A DNA stretch of 64,000 nucleotides from Deroplatys truncata (lineage: Eukaryota; Arthropoda; Insecta; Mantodea; Mantidae), in NCBI GenBank assembly GCA_030765065.1, contig CM060977.1, positions 160,961,052 to 161,025,051 of the forward strand. Reading direction: 5' to 3'. Below, piece by piece: positions 35,013-45,667 of the stretch (position 1 is its first letter; the number at the start of each line of letters is the position of its first letter). The notes below the pieces were generated by a model. It searched no databases, was not told the origin of the DNA, and was given only the letters and a program-made list of their open reading frames with translations. The position numbers were made by a program, and so were the translations under genes.

Positions 35013-35582
35013 CACCGAGCGAGGAAGCGCCGTAGTAAAGCGTGCGACTTGCATTCGGAAGGTCCCAGGTTCAATTCCCGGCGACCGCCCACGCTGACCC
35101 ATGGGGAGTTTTCCCGGGTTGTCAGCCGAAACTAGAGTGGTTTCTTTTAGCCCTCGAATTTTGTCTCTACATTTTGTTCCATTCCTCATTTAATTCATTC
35201 TTCACCCCGTTCGGACTGTTTCAGGATTGGAAATGTCGGCAATGGCATTTCGGTGCGGCGTGGCAGGGAAAAGGAATGCTCTCTATGAAGCTTTCTCCGT
35301 CCCTGGGCTTTCGGGTGGTTGCCGGGGTAAACGGACAGACCCTTTGCAGCGGGGTGTTGGTCCCTCTGTGTGGGCCGGGGTCCCCGGTCTGCTGTTAGAC
35401 TGTCGGGTGTCTCAATCTGGAAACTGTAAGGACCCTGTTATTGCTATGCCGTCACTCCTCATTCTCGCCGATGGGTGTCTCCTCTCATCTCCTCCTCCCT
35501 CTCCTGGGGGCGCCCCCTTGTGAGGGCGTAGATACGATATCCTCACTGGAGCAGTGCCGAATCCGGTCATCAGGGGGAAAAA
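35013..35582 (+). mobile_element. SINE family 1, full-length with target duplication
   Basis: Starts ACCGAGCGAGGAAGCGCCGTAG (A-box region), B box CAGGTTCAATTCCC, then the ACCCATGGGGAGTTTTCCCGGG segment and a GC-rich body, ending in GGGGG plus an A run. Flanked by AAAGCAAATATCCA (35001-35014) and AAAGCAAATACCCA (35583-35596): a 14-bp duplication with one mismatch. This is the best-preserved copy of the family (~570 bp). Confidence 0.88.
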
Positions 35583-35825
35583 AAAGCAAATACCCATATC
35601 CAAAATGCTGAATTATCAATTTTAAGAACATCCTCTCCTAAGAGAAAAAGCTAAATCCTTTATGATATGAGATGAACTTTAAGATTCCACAGTTACTCCA
35701 TAGTGCCTATACGAGAGAAGAAGAGAGATACAGCGGTTAAGTTTGTTATTCTTTGTGCTTTTGTATAATAGTTGAGTAAATTTATCTATTTATACAGTAT
35801 TATATAGTTACCCCAATAAGAAAAA

Positions 35826-36525
35826 TCTGATGTGTTACACTCACATGACTTTCTCTAATCTTGTACAAACTATTTTTACAAACGCTTATTCTCCATATGC
35901 TTCATGTTAATCGAGATATCGAGATGTTAATCTTATTGCTAATTTTCTTGTAGATGCAAGGGGAATGGGTAGGCTTTAAGCGATAGTCAAATATTTTAAG
36001 TCTGGTTGCTATGTGCACTATTCCATTCTCTTTGTATTACCAGGACAAAAAAAGAAAAGAATAACGAATTCCCATTTGAGAAAAAGTATAAGTATTGGAA
36101 AATTTAAGGGAATAACAAGTAATATCTCAAAAATGGTTCACTCAACAACAAAAATTTGTTTGACATAAATTGTGTATTTTAATCCGATCTAAATTTTTTG
36201 TGTGGTAAAGTTCACCAGTTATGCAAAAGTCGTTCATAAAAGAATACTTTTGGAGACATTCCCAGCAAATTCGAGATATACAATTCATTTGTCATGAAAA
36301 TATCTTAAACATATGATATTTTAATCAAAATCGTTATAGCCATTTTTGAGAAAATTAAAATTTTCCAAAAATGATCCATGTAAAGGGTAATCTGGGGTGG
36401 GGGAATTTTCTTGAAAACCTTGGTGTCGCATCTCTGGAAGATACTGAACCTAAATACCAAGTTTTGTGTTTATCCGACTGTTCGTTTCTGAGTTATGCTG
36501 TTCACAGACACACACAAACATTAGT
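35826..36525 (+). repeat. HX-A repeat, 3' truncated
   Basis: Intact 5' terminus and collinear to the start of the microsatellite (CACACACAAACATT). The final ~130 bp with the palindrome are missing. Confidence 0.88.
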
Positions 36526-36558
36526 CAAACAGGCAGCTAAAAGGGATGGAAAAAAAAC

Positions 36559-36748
36559 TTTTTACTTTCTCCTCTGCTTTCCGATAGTACGTAGACGAGA
36601 GGCAACGCCGGATATTTCTAATAGTGTATAATAAAACTTTCTGCAAACGTTAATTTTGATTAACAAGTATTAGAAAGAAGAATACGCTATTATTAGAATA
36701 GTTTGTAGATGAGTGGTTAAGGAAGCCAAGTGAGTTTAACACATGAGA
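36559..36748 (-). repeat. miniature HX derivative (~190 bp)
   Basis: Keeps both HX ends (TTTTTACTTTCTC at one side, the complement of TCTCATGTGTTAAACTCACTT at the other) but almost none of the interior. An internally deleted, MITE-sized relative. Confidence 0.6.
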
Positions 36749-36888
36749 CTTTTTTATAGTGTACCTGTTAAGTCAATACCTATTTCAAACCTGACGATAT
36801 ATAAGGAAATTATAATATAATATGTGTAAATATAATAAATACAAAATGAAATCTTATTCTTTACCATTTATGTTGCAGATCACTGAAA

Positions 36889-37245
36889 ATGCCTTCGGTA
36901 TTTAGCGTCGAAGAGCGGGTGAAAATTGCTTACGAGGACCGCGACCACCATATGAAATTTTCAGAAATCATGTTTCAATGGAGAGAGGATTACAATAATC
37001 TGTATGATAAGATCTTATGTTCCGATGGGGCAATTTTCCGTATGGGTGGTTTTGTAAGTAGGCATAACTGCTATTATTAGAATGTAGTTGATCCAGGTGC
37101 TACCAACAGATTGGCCTGCCAGAAGCCCAGACCTTACACCTCGCTTTTGGCGGAGGCATGCTGGGCCAAAGAAGAGGATAACAAGACTCGGCCAAGAAGT
37201 CTTGATGATCTTGAGAACAGAATACTGAGGCTTTGAATGCAGTCC
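36889..37245 (+). pseudogene. Tc1/mariner-superfamily transposase, heavily deleted
   Basis: Opens with MPSVFSVEERVKIAYE, the N-terminal helix-turn-helix start of DUF4817-type transposases. It then jumps by deletion to KILCSDGAIFRMGGFVSRHNCYY (first catalytic Asp block; Gly replaces the usual Glu after Asp), a stop at 37078, and DWPARSPDLTPL (C-terminal catalytic block) near 37110-37140 in another frame. More than half of the gene is missing. A CACCCTGTA-type end near 37440 may be the right terminus; no left counterpart was found. Confidence 0.75.
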
Positions 37246-37728
37246 TTCTTATTTTTTTAAAGAAAAACATTGGATCATGTACTAAGACGTTTACAAAAGT
37301 GTATTTACAATGCTGGCGCTTATGTTGAATTCTAATTGGTGTAGTTTACAATGGTAATGAATGAATTCAAGTTTATATGACCAAAGAAGCTACTGCTACT
37401 ATATTTACTGAATAGGATCTATTTGAAAATTTACTCAGACACCCTGTATAAGGTAAATCAGAAGGCTGCTGTGATTTCCTACAAAATCATAGCAGGTAGA
37501 AATCTGTGAGAAATGGGGATATGTTAGTTCCATAAATTCTGTGGATGGGTAAAGCTTTGTTTAACACAGTTTGGTGTGGTTAAAAGTGTTATCTTTGTTC
37601 TTTGTTTAAAATGATAACATTGTCAAGCAGCTAGATATTAAAGCTAGGCCAAACATGTTTAAAATAGATATAAGTTACAGTTTTGAATTACATCTTCATC
37701 AAGAAATGGCAATTCAAACACGTGCGCC
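37246..37728. other. no recognisable feature
   Basis: Probably the 3' untranslated part of the transposon remnant up to about 37445, then unassigned AT-rich sequence. Confidence 0.35.
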
Positions 37729-37806
37729 AAGCATATGGAGAATAAGCGTTTGTAAAAATATTTTGTACAAGAGTAGAAAAAGTCGTGTGAGTGTAACACA
37801 TCAGAT
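37729..37806 (-). repeat. HX repeat, 5' end fragment
   Basis: Only the terminal ~78 bp of HX in reverse orientation, ending at the HX 5' terminus. Confidence 0.8.
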
Positions 37807-37899
37807 TTGTTATTATATATGTTTATTTGACTGCGCTTAGCTGCTATCAACGTCGCCGATGTACTGCAATTTTCTCCCGCATTTAAGCACAGTTAAATA

Positions 37900-37975
37900 C
37901 CATTGTCCTGGACTGGGATCGAATCTATAACTTTGTGCACGGAGCACAACTGCATCAGCCAGGACGATAAGCAGG
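37900..37975 (-). repeat. possible tRNA-derived SINE head
   Basis: The reverse strand contains a B-box-like AGATTCGATCCCAG preceded by about 45 nt with a weak A box. No second copy in this window, so this is tentative. Confidence 0.35.
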
Positions 37976-38366
37976 ATTCTCATAACAGTTTTTCAGTTCT
38001 CTTTTTTACAAAGGTGTGAACTGCCTATAAGGAAACACAGTAAGAGCAAAATCCAACTGGGAGTCCAGGCTCCCGGAGAGAGTGCATGCATGTATGTGCG
38101 AGTGTTTGTATTCCATTGGCCTACATCTCACATGGCCAAATTTGGAAGCAAAACGTTGCCCCAACCTCTGAACAACTTGCCATACAGTGGCGTGCTATAC
38201 AAAAATTATTACCCGTTGTTACTCGTACCGTGTACGCTTTATTTAGGCACTATTTAAGAAACTATGTCCTGTTACATTGCAACATAAACATAGGAATGAT
38301 TCATCAGTGAATCTATGTTCCTGCCCTCTGTCTACGTTTGCAACAACAAGCGTACTTCTTTAAAAA

Positions 38367-39046
38367 TCTGATGTGTTACACTCACATGACTTTCTCTATA
38401 GTTGTACAAACTATTTTTACAAACGCTTATTCTCCATATGCTTCATGTTAATCGAGATGTTAATCTCATTGCTAATTTTCTTGTAGATGCAAGGGGAATA
38501 TGGTAGGCTTTAAGCGATAGTCAAATATTTTAAGAGCTGGTTGCTATGTGGAGTATTCCATTCTCTTTGCATATCCAGGACAAAAACAATGAATAACGAA
38601 TTCCCATTTGAGAAAAAGTATAGGTATTGGAAAATTTAAGGAAATAACAGGCAATATTTCGGAAATCGTTAACTCCACAAAAAATTCTATGATATCAACG
38701 AGATCTATATTTTTTTTCTGTGGTAAGATTTTATCCATCTCTTACGGTTTAACAATTATAACAAAAGTCATTCAAAATTAAGAGGCCATCAGAGACTATT
38801 CCCAGAAAATTCAAGATATACATTTCATTTGTCATAAAAATGATTTTAAGGATATGGTATCTTAATCAAAATCGTTAGAGCCATTTTTTAGAAAATTAAA
38901 ATGTTCCAAAAATTTTGCATGTAAAAAGTAGTTTGATGGAATTTTCTTGAAAATCTTCGTGTCGCATTCTTGGAAGATGCTGAACTTAAATACCAAGTTA
39001 GGTATTTAAGCTACTTTTAGTTTTTGAGTTATGCTGTTCGCAGACA

Positions 39047-39095
<49 letters not shown>

Positions 39096-39229
39096 CTTTC
39101 TAAAAATGCTTTTGTTTTGGGAGGGAATTTGTGGAGTCTCGAAACGTGTATTTCTGGTGAAATTTTGGCATCGAATTTTTGAGTGAAGTACAATACTTTA
39201 CTATACGTAAGAAGTACAGAAAGTAAAAG
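38367..39229 (+). repeat. HX-A repeat, full length, with long microsatellite
   Basis: Complete copy with the 5' terminus after an A run. The microsatellite is expanded to (CA)n(GA)n at 39045-39092. The 3' end is slightly degraded (AAGTACAGAAAGTAAAAG). Confidence 0.9.
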
Positions 39230-39235
39230 TGCTTT

Positions 39236-39296
39236 TTATTTATTTATTTATTTATTCATTCATTCATTCATTCATTCATTCATTCATTCATTCAAG
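39236..39296. repeat. tetranucleotide microsatellite (TTTA)n(TTCA)n
   Basis: Directly abuts the 3' end of the HX copy: about 5 TTTA units, then about 10 TTCA units. Confidence 0.9.
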
Positions 39297-39607
39297 GGGT
39301 TTGAAAACCTATATTCGGTGAAATCTTGCTATCGAAATTGCAGTGGAATTGAATGATTTCTCAGCTTAATAAAGGTAAAAAGTAGATAAGTAAAAATTTA
39401 TCCTCCCAACTTATATTATATTCATATATTATAAAAAAGCTTCAATACAATAAGATGAAAGACATTTTGCAAAATTATGTGTAAAAGAGGATTCCAGGAA
39501 CTCTTAATAAGTGTAATTCAAAACGTATACTTCTGTGAATAATGTTAAGATCAGAGCAATAGATGAAACGAGCGATACATCAATGAGAATAAATCAAGGA
39601 GTCGTGC

Positions 39608-39889
39608 TGGCTCCGTAGCTGAGTTGGTAGAGCACCTGCCTGCTGTGTGAAGGGTGCCGGCTGGGGAGGAGTGGGAGTTTTTCTCTAACCAAAATTATTT
39701 CCTATCCTGCCCAAGGTCTGGAAGTGTGAATGAGTGTATGATCTAATGATAAAACCTCCAAAAGTCAAAGAAACTCAACGACAATAGAATACGAGTTGAC
39801 ACCATTGCCAATAGGCAATACGAGTAAGTTCTACAGGAAAGGCTTCGGATAAGAGCAATGTAGTTAAAAGCGGAGTATAAATGGAACTG
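39608..39889 (+). mobile_element. SINE family 3
   Basis: The head TGGCTCCGTAGCTGAGTTGG has an excellent A box and looks like a tRNA 5' half, but the B-box segment is deleted after GGTGCCGG. The body (GGGAGTTTTTCTCTAACCAA) and 3' end (ACCATTGCCAATAGGCAATA ... AAATGGAACT) match the copy at 32.1-32.4 kb. Not a true tRNA gene. Confidence 0.75.
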
Positions 39890-39950
39890 GAAAACAAACC
39901 AAGGAGTCAAGCAGGCTGCTCATTACCCCTTGCATTGCTTTTACAGAAAG

Positions 39951-40689
39951 AGCCAAAAAACTACGAACCGGCTGCGTGGTGGTTTTCCTGTCCGTATCCT
40001 CGGCGCTCGTTGCCGCCTGCCGCTAACATAGAAAACCGCGGATGTAACCATACAACATTTTTAAAACTACTTTTATAGGCTTTACTTATCAACTTTATGA
40101 AAGGAGATGCTGAAACTGGCCACCGTCGTTTTTTTCGAGTCAATAGTTGAAGCCCGTGCATACGTGAATACAATTTTGCCCCGTTTTTAGAGAATTAACA
40201 GACAGAGCGCGTGATTTTGCCTTTTTTCAACAAGACTCCGCAACAGCTCATACAGCAAATATTTCGATGAGAACAATTGAAAGTGTGTTTGAGGACAGAA
40301 TTATTAGTAGAGATTTGTGGCCTACTCGTTCCCCCGACCTAACCCCCTGCGATTTCTATCTCTGGGGTAACTTAAAACATAAAGTATACAAGACCAACCC
40401 ACACACACTGGAAGAATTAAAACAAAATATCCGCCAGGAAATTGCCAGCATTTCTCAACGTGAACTACGGCCAGTGATGGAGTTTCCCACAGAGGTGCCA
40501 AAAATGTATGGACAGCGATGGTGGCCAGTTTCAGCATCTCCTTTCATAAAGTTGGTAAGTAAAGCCTTTAAAAATAGTTTTAAAAATGTTGTATGGTTTC
40601 ATCCGTGCCTTTCTATGATAGCGGCGGCAACGAGTACCGAGGATGCGGACAGGAAAAACACCGTGCAGCCGGTTCGTAGATTTTTGGCT
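39951..40689 (+). mobile_element. Tc1/mariner-superfamily element with ~165-bp terminal inverted repeats
   Basis: Left arm 39951 to about 40125 and right arm about 40515-40689 are inverted copies (outer end AGCCAAAAA, then CTACGAACCGGCTGC; inner part CCTTTCATAAAGTTG). The right arm contains the 3' end of the transposase frame, so the left arm carries an antisense copy of that coding end. The middle keeps only the C-terminal third of the transposase. A deletion derivative. Confidence 0.85.
40212..40534 (+). pseudogene. transposase C-terminal fragment (Tc1/mariner superfamily)
   Basis: Reads FQQDSATAHTANISMRTIES (second catalytic Asp) from about 40225, then SRDLWPTRSPDLTPCDFYLW (third catalytic position), NLKHKVYKTNPHTLEELKQN and the conserved tail. 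After ELRPVMEF a frame change occurs; relatives end close to GGHFQHLL, seen in another frame near 40520. First catalytic block and DNA-binding domain absent. Confidence 0.85.
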
Positions 40690-41190
40690 TTCCCTGTACA
40701 TTGACGAACTAATCGGGTAATGGCAAGAACATTTAACTAAGGATTTTAAAATAACTGACGCAGTATTGAAAGAATGTTATTCACAGATGATCGTTTGATG
40801 TTTAGGAATACCATTGCACTTAGGAAATAATGTCATTACAAACTGTAGTCCTAAAATTAAAGGAAACAGCAAGTAGCTGTAATATGAAATTTCAATCAAT
40901 AAAACTAAAGTAATAGTATTGGTGGGGACAAATCACAAAATGTGTAAAATAATTATTAGTAATAAACTAGTAGATAGATAAATAATTATATTTTTTAGGG
41001 TTTAATGTATCTTACAGTCAGAAGAATGGTCATAACATAAAACTAAGTAGATTCTATAACATGTGTGGGACAATAAGAATAACACTGAAAAACAAAACTT
41101 TAAAGCGCACATAGCTAAAATCCTATAAAACTATGCCAATACCAACAATAACGAAAAAACTGAATAATCAACGAGCAGATAAAAGAAAAA
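40690..41190. other. AT-rich, no recognisable feature
   Basis: 500 bp without supported features. Confidence 0.5.
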
Positions 41191-41986
41191 CGGATGTATT
41201 ACATTCACATGACTTTAGTGGTTATAGAAATTATTCTTACAACGTTTATTTTCCAATCTACTTCATTTTAATCGAGGTAAACCTTTACAGAAATGCTGCA
41301 TTATCTACACATTTCGTTACGGATACAAAGGGAATAACGATATTCAAATGTTTTAGAACCGGACACTACACGCTGGTCTTAAAACTCCATACTCTTTCCA
41401 TGATATCGCTAGAAACAACTGAAAATCGACAGGACTTGAAAATAATGGCTAAGCATTGAGCAATTCGAATATTAATAACGGAAACCGCGGAAGTGGTTGA
41501 TGGCACAAAACATGTATTTGAAATAAATTGTGCGTTTTAAAGAGTTCTACATTCTTGTGCAGTACATTTTTGTCTAACGTTTACCAGTTATGCAAGGTTA
41601 TATAACTTTCTTTCGAATGAAGAGCACTTCACAGGCTATTTTCAAAAAATTCAAGATATACATTTTATTTGTCATTAAATGTTTTTAATAAATGGTATTT
41701 TAATCAAAATCGTTAGAGTGATATTTCAGAAAATCAAAAAATTCGAAACCTGTTCCATGTAAAGAGTAGTTTGGGTGGGGTTATTTTCCTGGAAATCTTC
41801 GTGTCGCATCTTTGAAAGGTACTGAGTCCGAATACTAAGTTTGATATTTATCCAGCATTTCGTTTTCTGAGTTATGGTGTTCATAGACACACACACACAC
41901 ACACATGCGCGCTCATTTCGATATAGAATTTTGGGCGGAATGCAAATACCTTCTCTACCTATTATATATGGTAGAAAAAGTAAAAA
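41191..41986 (+). repeat. HX-B repeat, full length, first unit of a tandem
   Basis: Begins with a diverged HX terminus (CGGATGTATTACATTCACATG) and ends GTAGAAAAAGTAAAAA at 41986. Interior is HX-B type. Contains a (CA)n run near 41888. The next HX copy starts at the following base. Confidence 0.9.
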
Positions 41987-42684
41987 TCTGATGTTACACT
42001 CACATGACTTTCTCTACTCTTGTACAAACCAAATTTTAAAAATGCTTATTCTTCATCTACTTCAAATTCGAGATAAATTTTCAGAACATCTCATAAACAT
42101 CTTATTGCTAATTTTCTTGTAGATGCAAGGGGAATTGGTAGGCTTTAAGCGATAGTATCAAATCCTTTAAGAGCTGGTTGCTATGTGCAGTATTTCATTC
42201 TCTTTGCATGTCCAGGACATTAAAAAACGAATAACGAATTCTCACTTGAGAAAAAGTGTATAAGTACTGGAAAATTGAAACAAATAACAAGAAATATCTC
42301 GGAAATGGTTCACTCGGACAAAAAATGTATATGACATAAATTGTGTGTTTGAAATATATCTACATTTTTTGTGTAGTAATATTTTGTCTATCTTTTACGG
42401 TTTTGCAGTTATGCATAAGGCATTCAAAAAAGAGGGCTTTTGGGGACGTCCCCAGAAAATTCACGATATGTGCCATAAAAATACATTACACATATGATTT
42501 TTAATCAAAATCGTTAGAGCCATTTTTGAGAAAATTTTCTAAAAATGTTCCATGTAAAGGTTAGCCTGGATCTTCGGGTCGCATCTTTGAAAGATACTGA
42601 ACCTAAACACCAAGTTTGGTATTTATCCGACTTTTCGTTTTTGAGTTATGCCTCAAAACGAGTATTTCCGAAGAATGTAAAAAT
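41987..42684 (+). repeat. HX-A repeat, second unit of a tandem
   Basis: Starts TCTGATGTTACACTCACATG immediately after the 3' end of the HX-B unit, with no spacer. Collinear with HX-A but lacks the microsatellite and most of the palindrome; ends GAATGTAAAAA at about 42684. Confidence 0.9.
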
Positions 42685-42825
42685 AGAAACAGCTGAAATA
42701 AATACCTACGTTAGCAGCTTATAAGTTGTCAGATAAAAGCACAATGAAGAGATAAAAACAGAACACATCTACAACCTGAGAAAATTAAAATTTAATTGCC
42801 TTAATCATATTGAAAGAATATGTGC

Positions 42826-44235
42826 TTCGACCTACGCCACTTTCCACGCGAGTGGAGGGAGCCTCGGGTGATTTGCATTTTGAAGCCGGGGAAAGATCCG
42901 TACATCCTGCCAACTACAGATCCAGAAGCCTCCTCTCTGTACTCTCGAAAGTCTTCGAGAGGACCATACTTGCCCGCTTGTCTCCCACTTTGAGAGACAT
43001 TCAAGCCATCCCTCAACATCAGTTCGGCTTCCGTCCGGGGCACTCGACCCCCCAACAGTTGCTGCGCGTGGTGCAGGGCGCTGTCCTGGATTTCCAGGAC
43101 AGGGCTTACACCGCCGCAATTTCTCTGGATGTCGAGAAGGCATGCGGGTCTTCTGCTGAAGCTCATCCAACTGGAGCTCCCTACACACATCATACACCTT
43201 TTACACACATACCTAAAACATCACACTTTTACAGTTTCAGTTGCGGGACACAAATCTACACTAAGGCCAATACGAGGCGGAGTCCCCGAAGGTTCTGTGT
43301 TATCCCCCACACTCTTCAATGTGTATGTGCCCGACCTACTACAGAATAGCAAGTCGACATGGCCCAGTATGCTGACGACGTGTGCCTGTATTGTATAATT
43401 AAATACCCACGCAGAGCCTTCTACCCCATTCAGAGACACCTCCGCCTCCTCCAAGAGTGGTGCATGCATTGGCGATTATCCATAAACCAGGCAAAAAGCC
43501 ACGCCATTCTCTTCACCAAGCGCCGCTTTCCCGCAATCCTCCCTTCATTCAACTACCTCAGGACAAATGCCATCACCTACTTGGGAGTTAAGTTAGATAA
43601 GGGCCTAACTTTTGAGGGGCACATCAGGGACCTCGCGCATCGGGCCTCTGGGGTTACGGCTTCATTGTACCCTAAGCTGAGGTCGGGGATGCCTGTCCCT
43701 CTTAAGTTACACCTTTTTCGAGCGCTCATAATCCCCATCCTGCTCTATGCCTGCGAGATCTGGGGCATGGCCGCAGACTCCAGTCTGCTGCTTCTGCAAC
43801 GGGTGCAGAACAGGGGCCTTCGGGCTATCTATTCTTAATACCGCTCCTTTCCCGTGAGACTGCTTCACGAAGCCTCATCTCTTTCCCTACGTGGAGGATG
43901 AAATTAGGCGCCGGGCCGCAAAATTTTACGACCAATTGCCATACTATCAGAGCGCCCTCGTTCGGTCTCTTGGGGATTATAACACAGAACACGCCGCTTG
44001 AGGCGTCTCCGGCATGGCATGCGGGGCACCTCCACCAGTAGCTAAGGCTGAGCTCCTATACAATCCCTTCAAGAGTAGCTTGGACTTCAAAATTACTAAC
44101 ACCAGCGGTGCACAAGGGCCGTTGTACCATGACTGGCAATCGTTGAGGAACAAAATTTGTTACCTCCTTTCTCTCCCCCTACAAAAATCTCAACCGCCAT
44201 CCTGTAACGCCCATATCCCGCTACTACGTGGTTAA
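42826..44235 (+). pseudogene. Jockey-like reverse transcriptase, frameshifted
   Basis: RT motifs in order, over several frames: LRHFPREWREPRVICILKPG (start, about 42831); LLSVLSKVFERTILARL; IPQHQFGFRPGHSTPQQL; AAISLDVEKA (catalytic Asp of RT motif A) followed by a frame change; GGVPEGSVLSPTLFNVYV (motif B; Glu replaces the usual Gln); QYADDVCLY (motif C, the catalytic YADD, 43366-43390); WRLSINQAKSHAILF; NAITYLGVKLDKGLTF; LLYACEIWG; then a C-terminal piece to 44235. At least three frameshifts and a stop at 43836. The catalytic residues themselves survive. Confidence 0.92.
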
Positions 44236-44459
44236 GCCCTAGTTAGGGCAGGTGCACGCCTAACACACCTTCGGGTTTCCCTCACCGCCAATATGTCGTT
44301 GACGTCATATTGAAAAATGCCAGCCAACAGATTGCCATACATGCTACTCCATTACCAACTTAAGGGAAAAAGAAATGTTAGCCGACCACATCCAGTAGGA
44401 GATACTGTATCTCTTGATGTGGAAACAGGACGAGGACCTGTGAAGTAGAATAAATCTGC

Positions 44460-44493
<34 letters not shown>
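42826..44493 (+). mobile_element. Jockey-type LINE, 5'-truncated, with (TAA)n tail
   Basis: A non-LTR retrotransposon truncated within the start of its reverse-transcriptase domain. It ends in a (TAA)n tail of about 10 units at 44463-44493, after AATAAA. The coding part is a frameshifted RT (separate entry). It is clearly less AT-rich than its surroundings, as expected of recently transposed coding DNA. No endonuclease or gag-like ORF1 remains. Confidence 0.9.
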
Positions 44494-44494
<1 letters not shown>

Positions 44495-44766
44495 GTCTGC
44501 TTAGCATAAAATTAAACGATCCTGTTCAATTCCCAGCCTGATTTAGATTTGTTTCGTTTCTCTTATCTAGGAATCTCAAACACCCTGCTTCACCAGGTGA
44601 GTCCCGCTGTACCACTCCTGTACGTTAACTATTTAAAGAAAAGTTGTTTTCCAACGAAACTTCAATATCGAGATTTCACCGGGAATACACGTTTAGAGGA
44701 GACCAATTTTTGGGAAAGGTCCGCGTGTTCGTTAGTATGTTCCGCGTGAACAGCATAACTGAAAAA
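44494..44766. other. short HX-like scrap, otherwise nothing
   Basis: 44665-44760 contains AATATCGAGATTTCACCGGG and CGTGAACAGCATAACTGA, scraps of an HX 3' region in disordered orientation, immediately before the full copy. Confidence 0.4.
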
Positions 44767-45667
44767 TCTGATGTGTTACACTCACATGTCTTTCTCTACT
44801 CTTGTACAAACTATTTTTACAAACGCTTATTATCCATATGCTTCATGTTAATCGAGATAAACATTTGCAGACTCTATCTTATTGCTAATTTTCTTGTAGA
44901 TGTAAGGGGAATATATATTTACAAGGGCAATTTGGAAATACAGTAGCCTTTAAGCACATACATATCTCTTAATAGCTGGTTGCTAGGTGCAGCACCATTC
45001 CCTTTGCCATAGATTAATACTCTTTGCTTATCTAAGACAAAAAATGAATAACAAATTCCCATTTGAGAAAATAAGTATTGAAAAATTTAAGGGAATAACA
45101 AGCAATATCTCAAAAATGGTTCACTCAACAAAACAAATGTATATGACATAAATTGTGTATTTTAACGCGATCTACATTTTTGTGTAGTAAAATTTTGTCT
45201 ATCTCTTATGGTTTACAAGTTATGCAAAAGTCGTTCACAATGAAGAATACTTTTGGAGACATTCTCAGAAAATTCAAGATACACATTTTATTTGTCATGA
45301 AAATATCTTAAACATATGATATTTGAATCAAAATCGTTAGACATTTTTGAGAAAATTAAAATTTTCGAAAAATGTTCCATGTAAAGGATAATCTGGTGTG
45401 GGGGAATTTTCTTGAAAACCTTCGTATCGCATCTCTGGAAGATACTGAACCTAAATACCAAGTTTGGTGTTTATCCGACTGTTCGTTTCTGAGTTATGCT
45501 GTTCACAGACAGACACACAGACACACACAAGGACATGTTTCCAAAAAATGCTTTTTTTGGATTTAGGAGGTCTCAAAACATATATATGCGGTGAAATCTC
45601 GGTATCGAGTTTTTGGGTGTTATACAATACTTCCCCTACTTACTATACGTAGTAGAGAAAGTAAAAA
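44767..45667 (+). repeat. HX-A repeat, full length (reference-quality copy)
   Basis: 901 bp with both ends intact (TCTGATGTGTTACACTC ... GTAGTAGAGAAAGTAAAAA), subterminal inverted repeats, microsatellite at 45506-45528 and the 3' palindrome CTTACTATACGTAGTAG. It carries the variant 5' segment shared with 14.7 and 22.7 kb. Confidence 0.93.

Noticed and set aside
39608-39665. Possible tRNA gene (good A box, tRNA-like 5' half)
   Set aside because: The B box and 3' half are missing, and the sequence continues into a SINE body shared with 32.1-32.4 kb.
42801-43208. Reverse-strand ORFs opposite the Jockey reverse transcriptase
   Set aside because: They are antisense shadows of the GC-richer RT coding strand.
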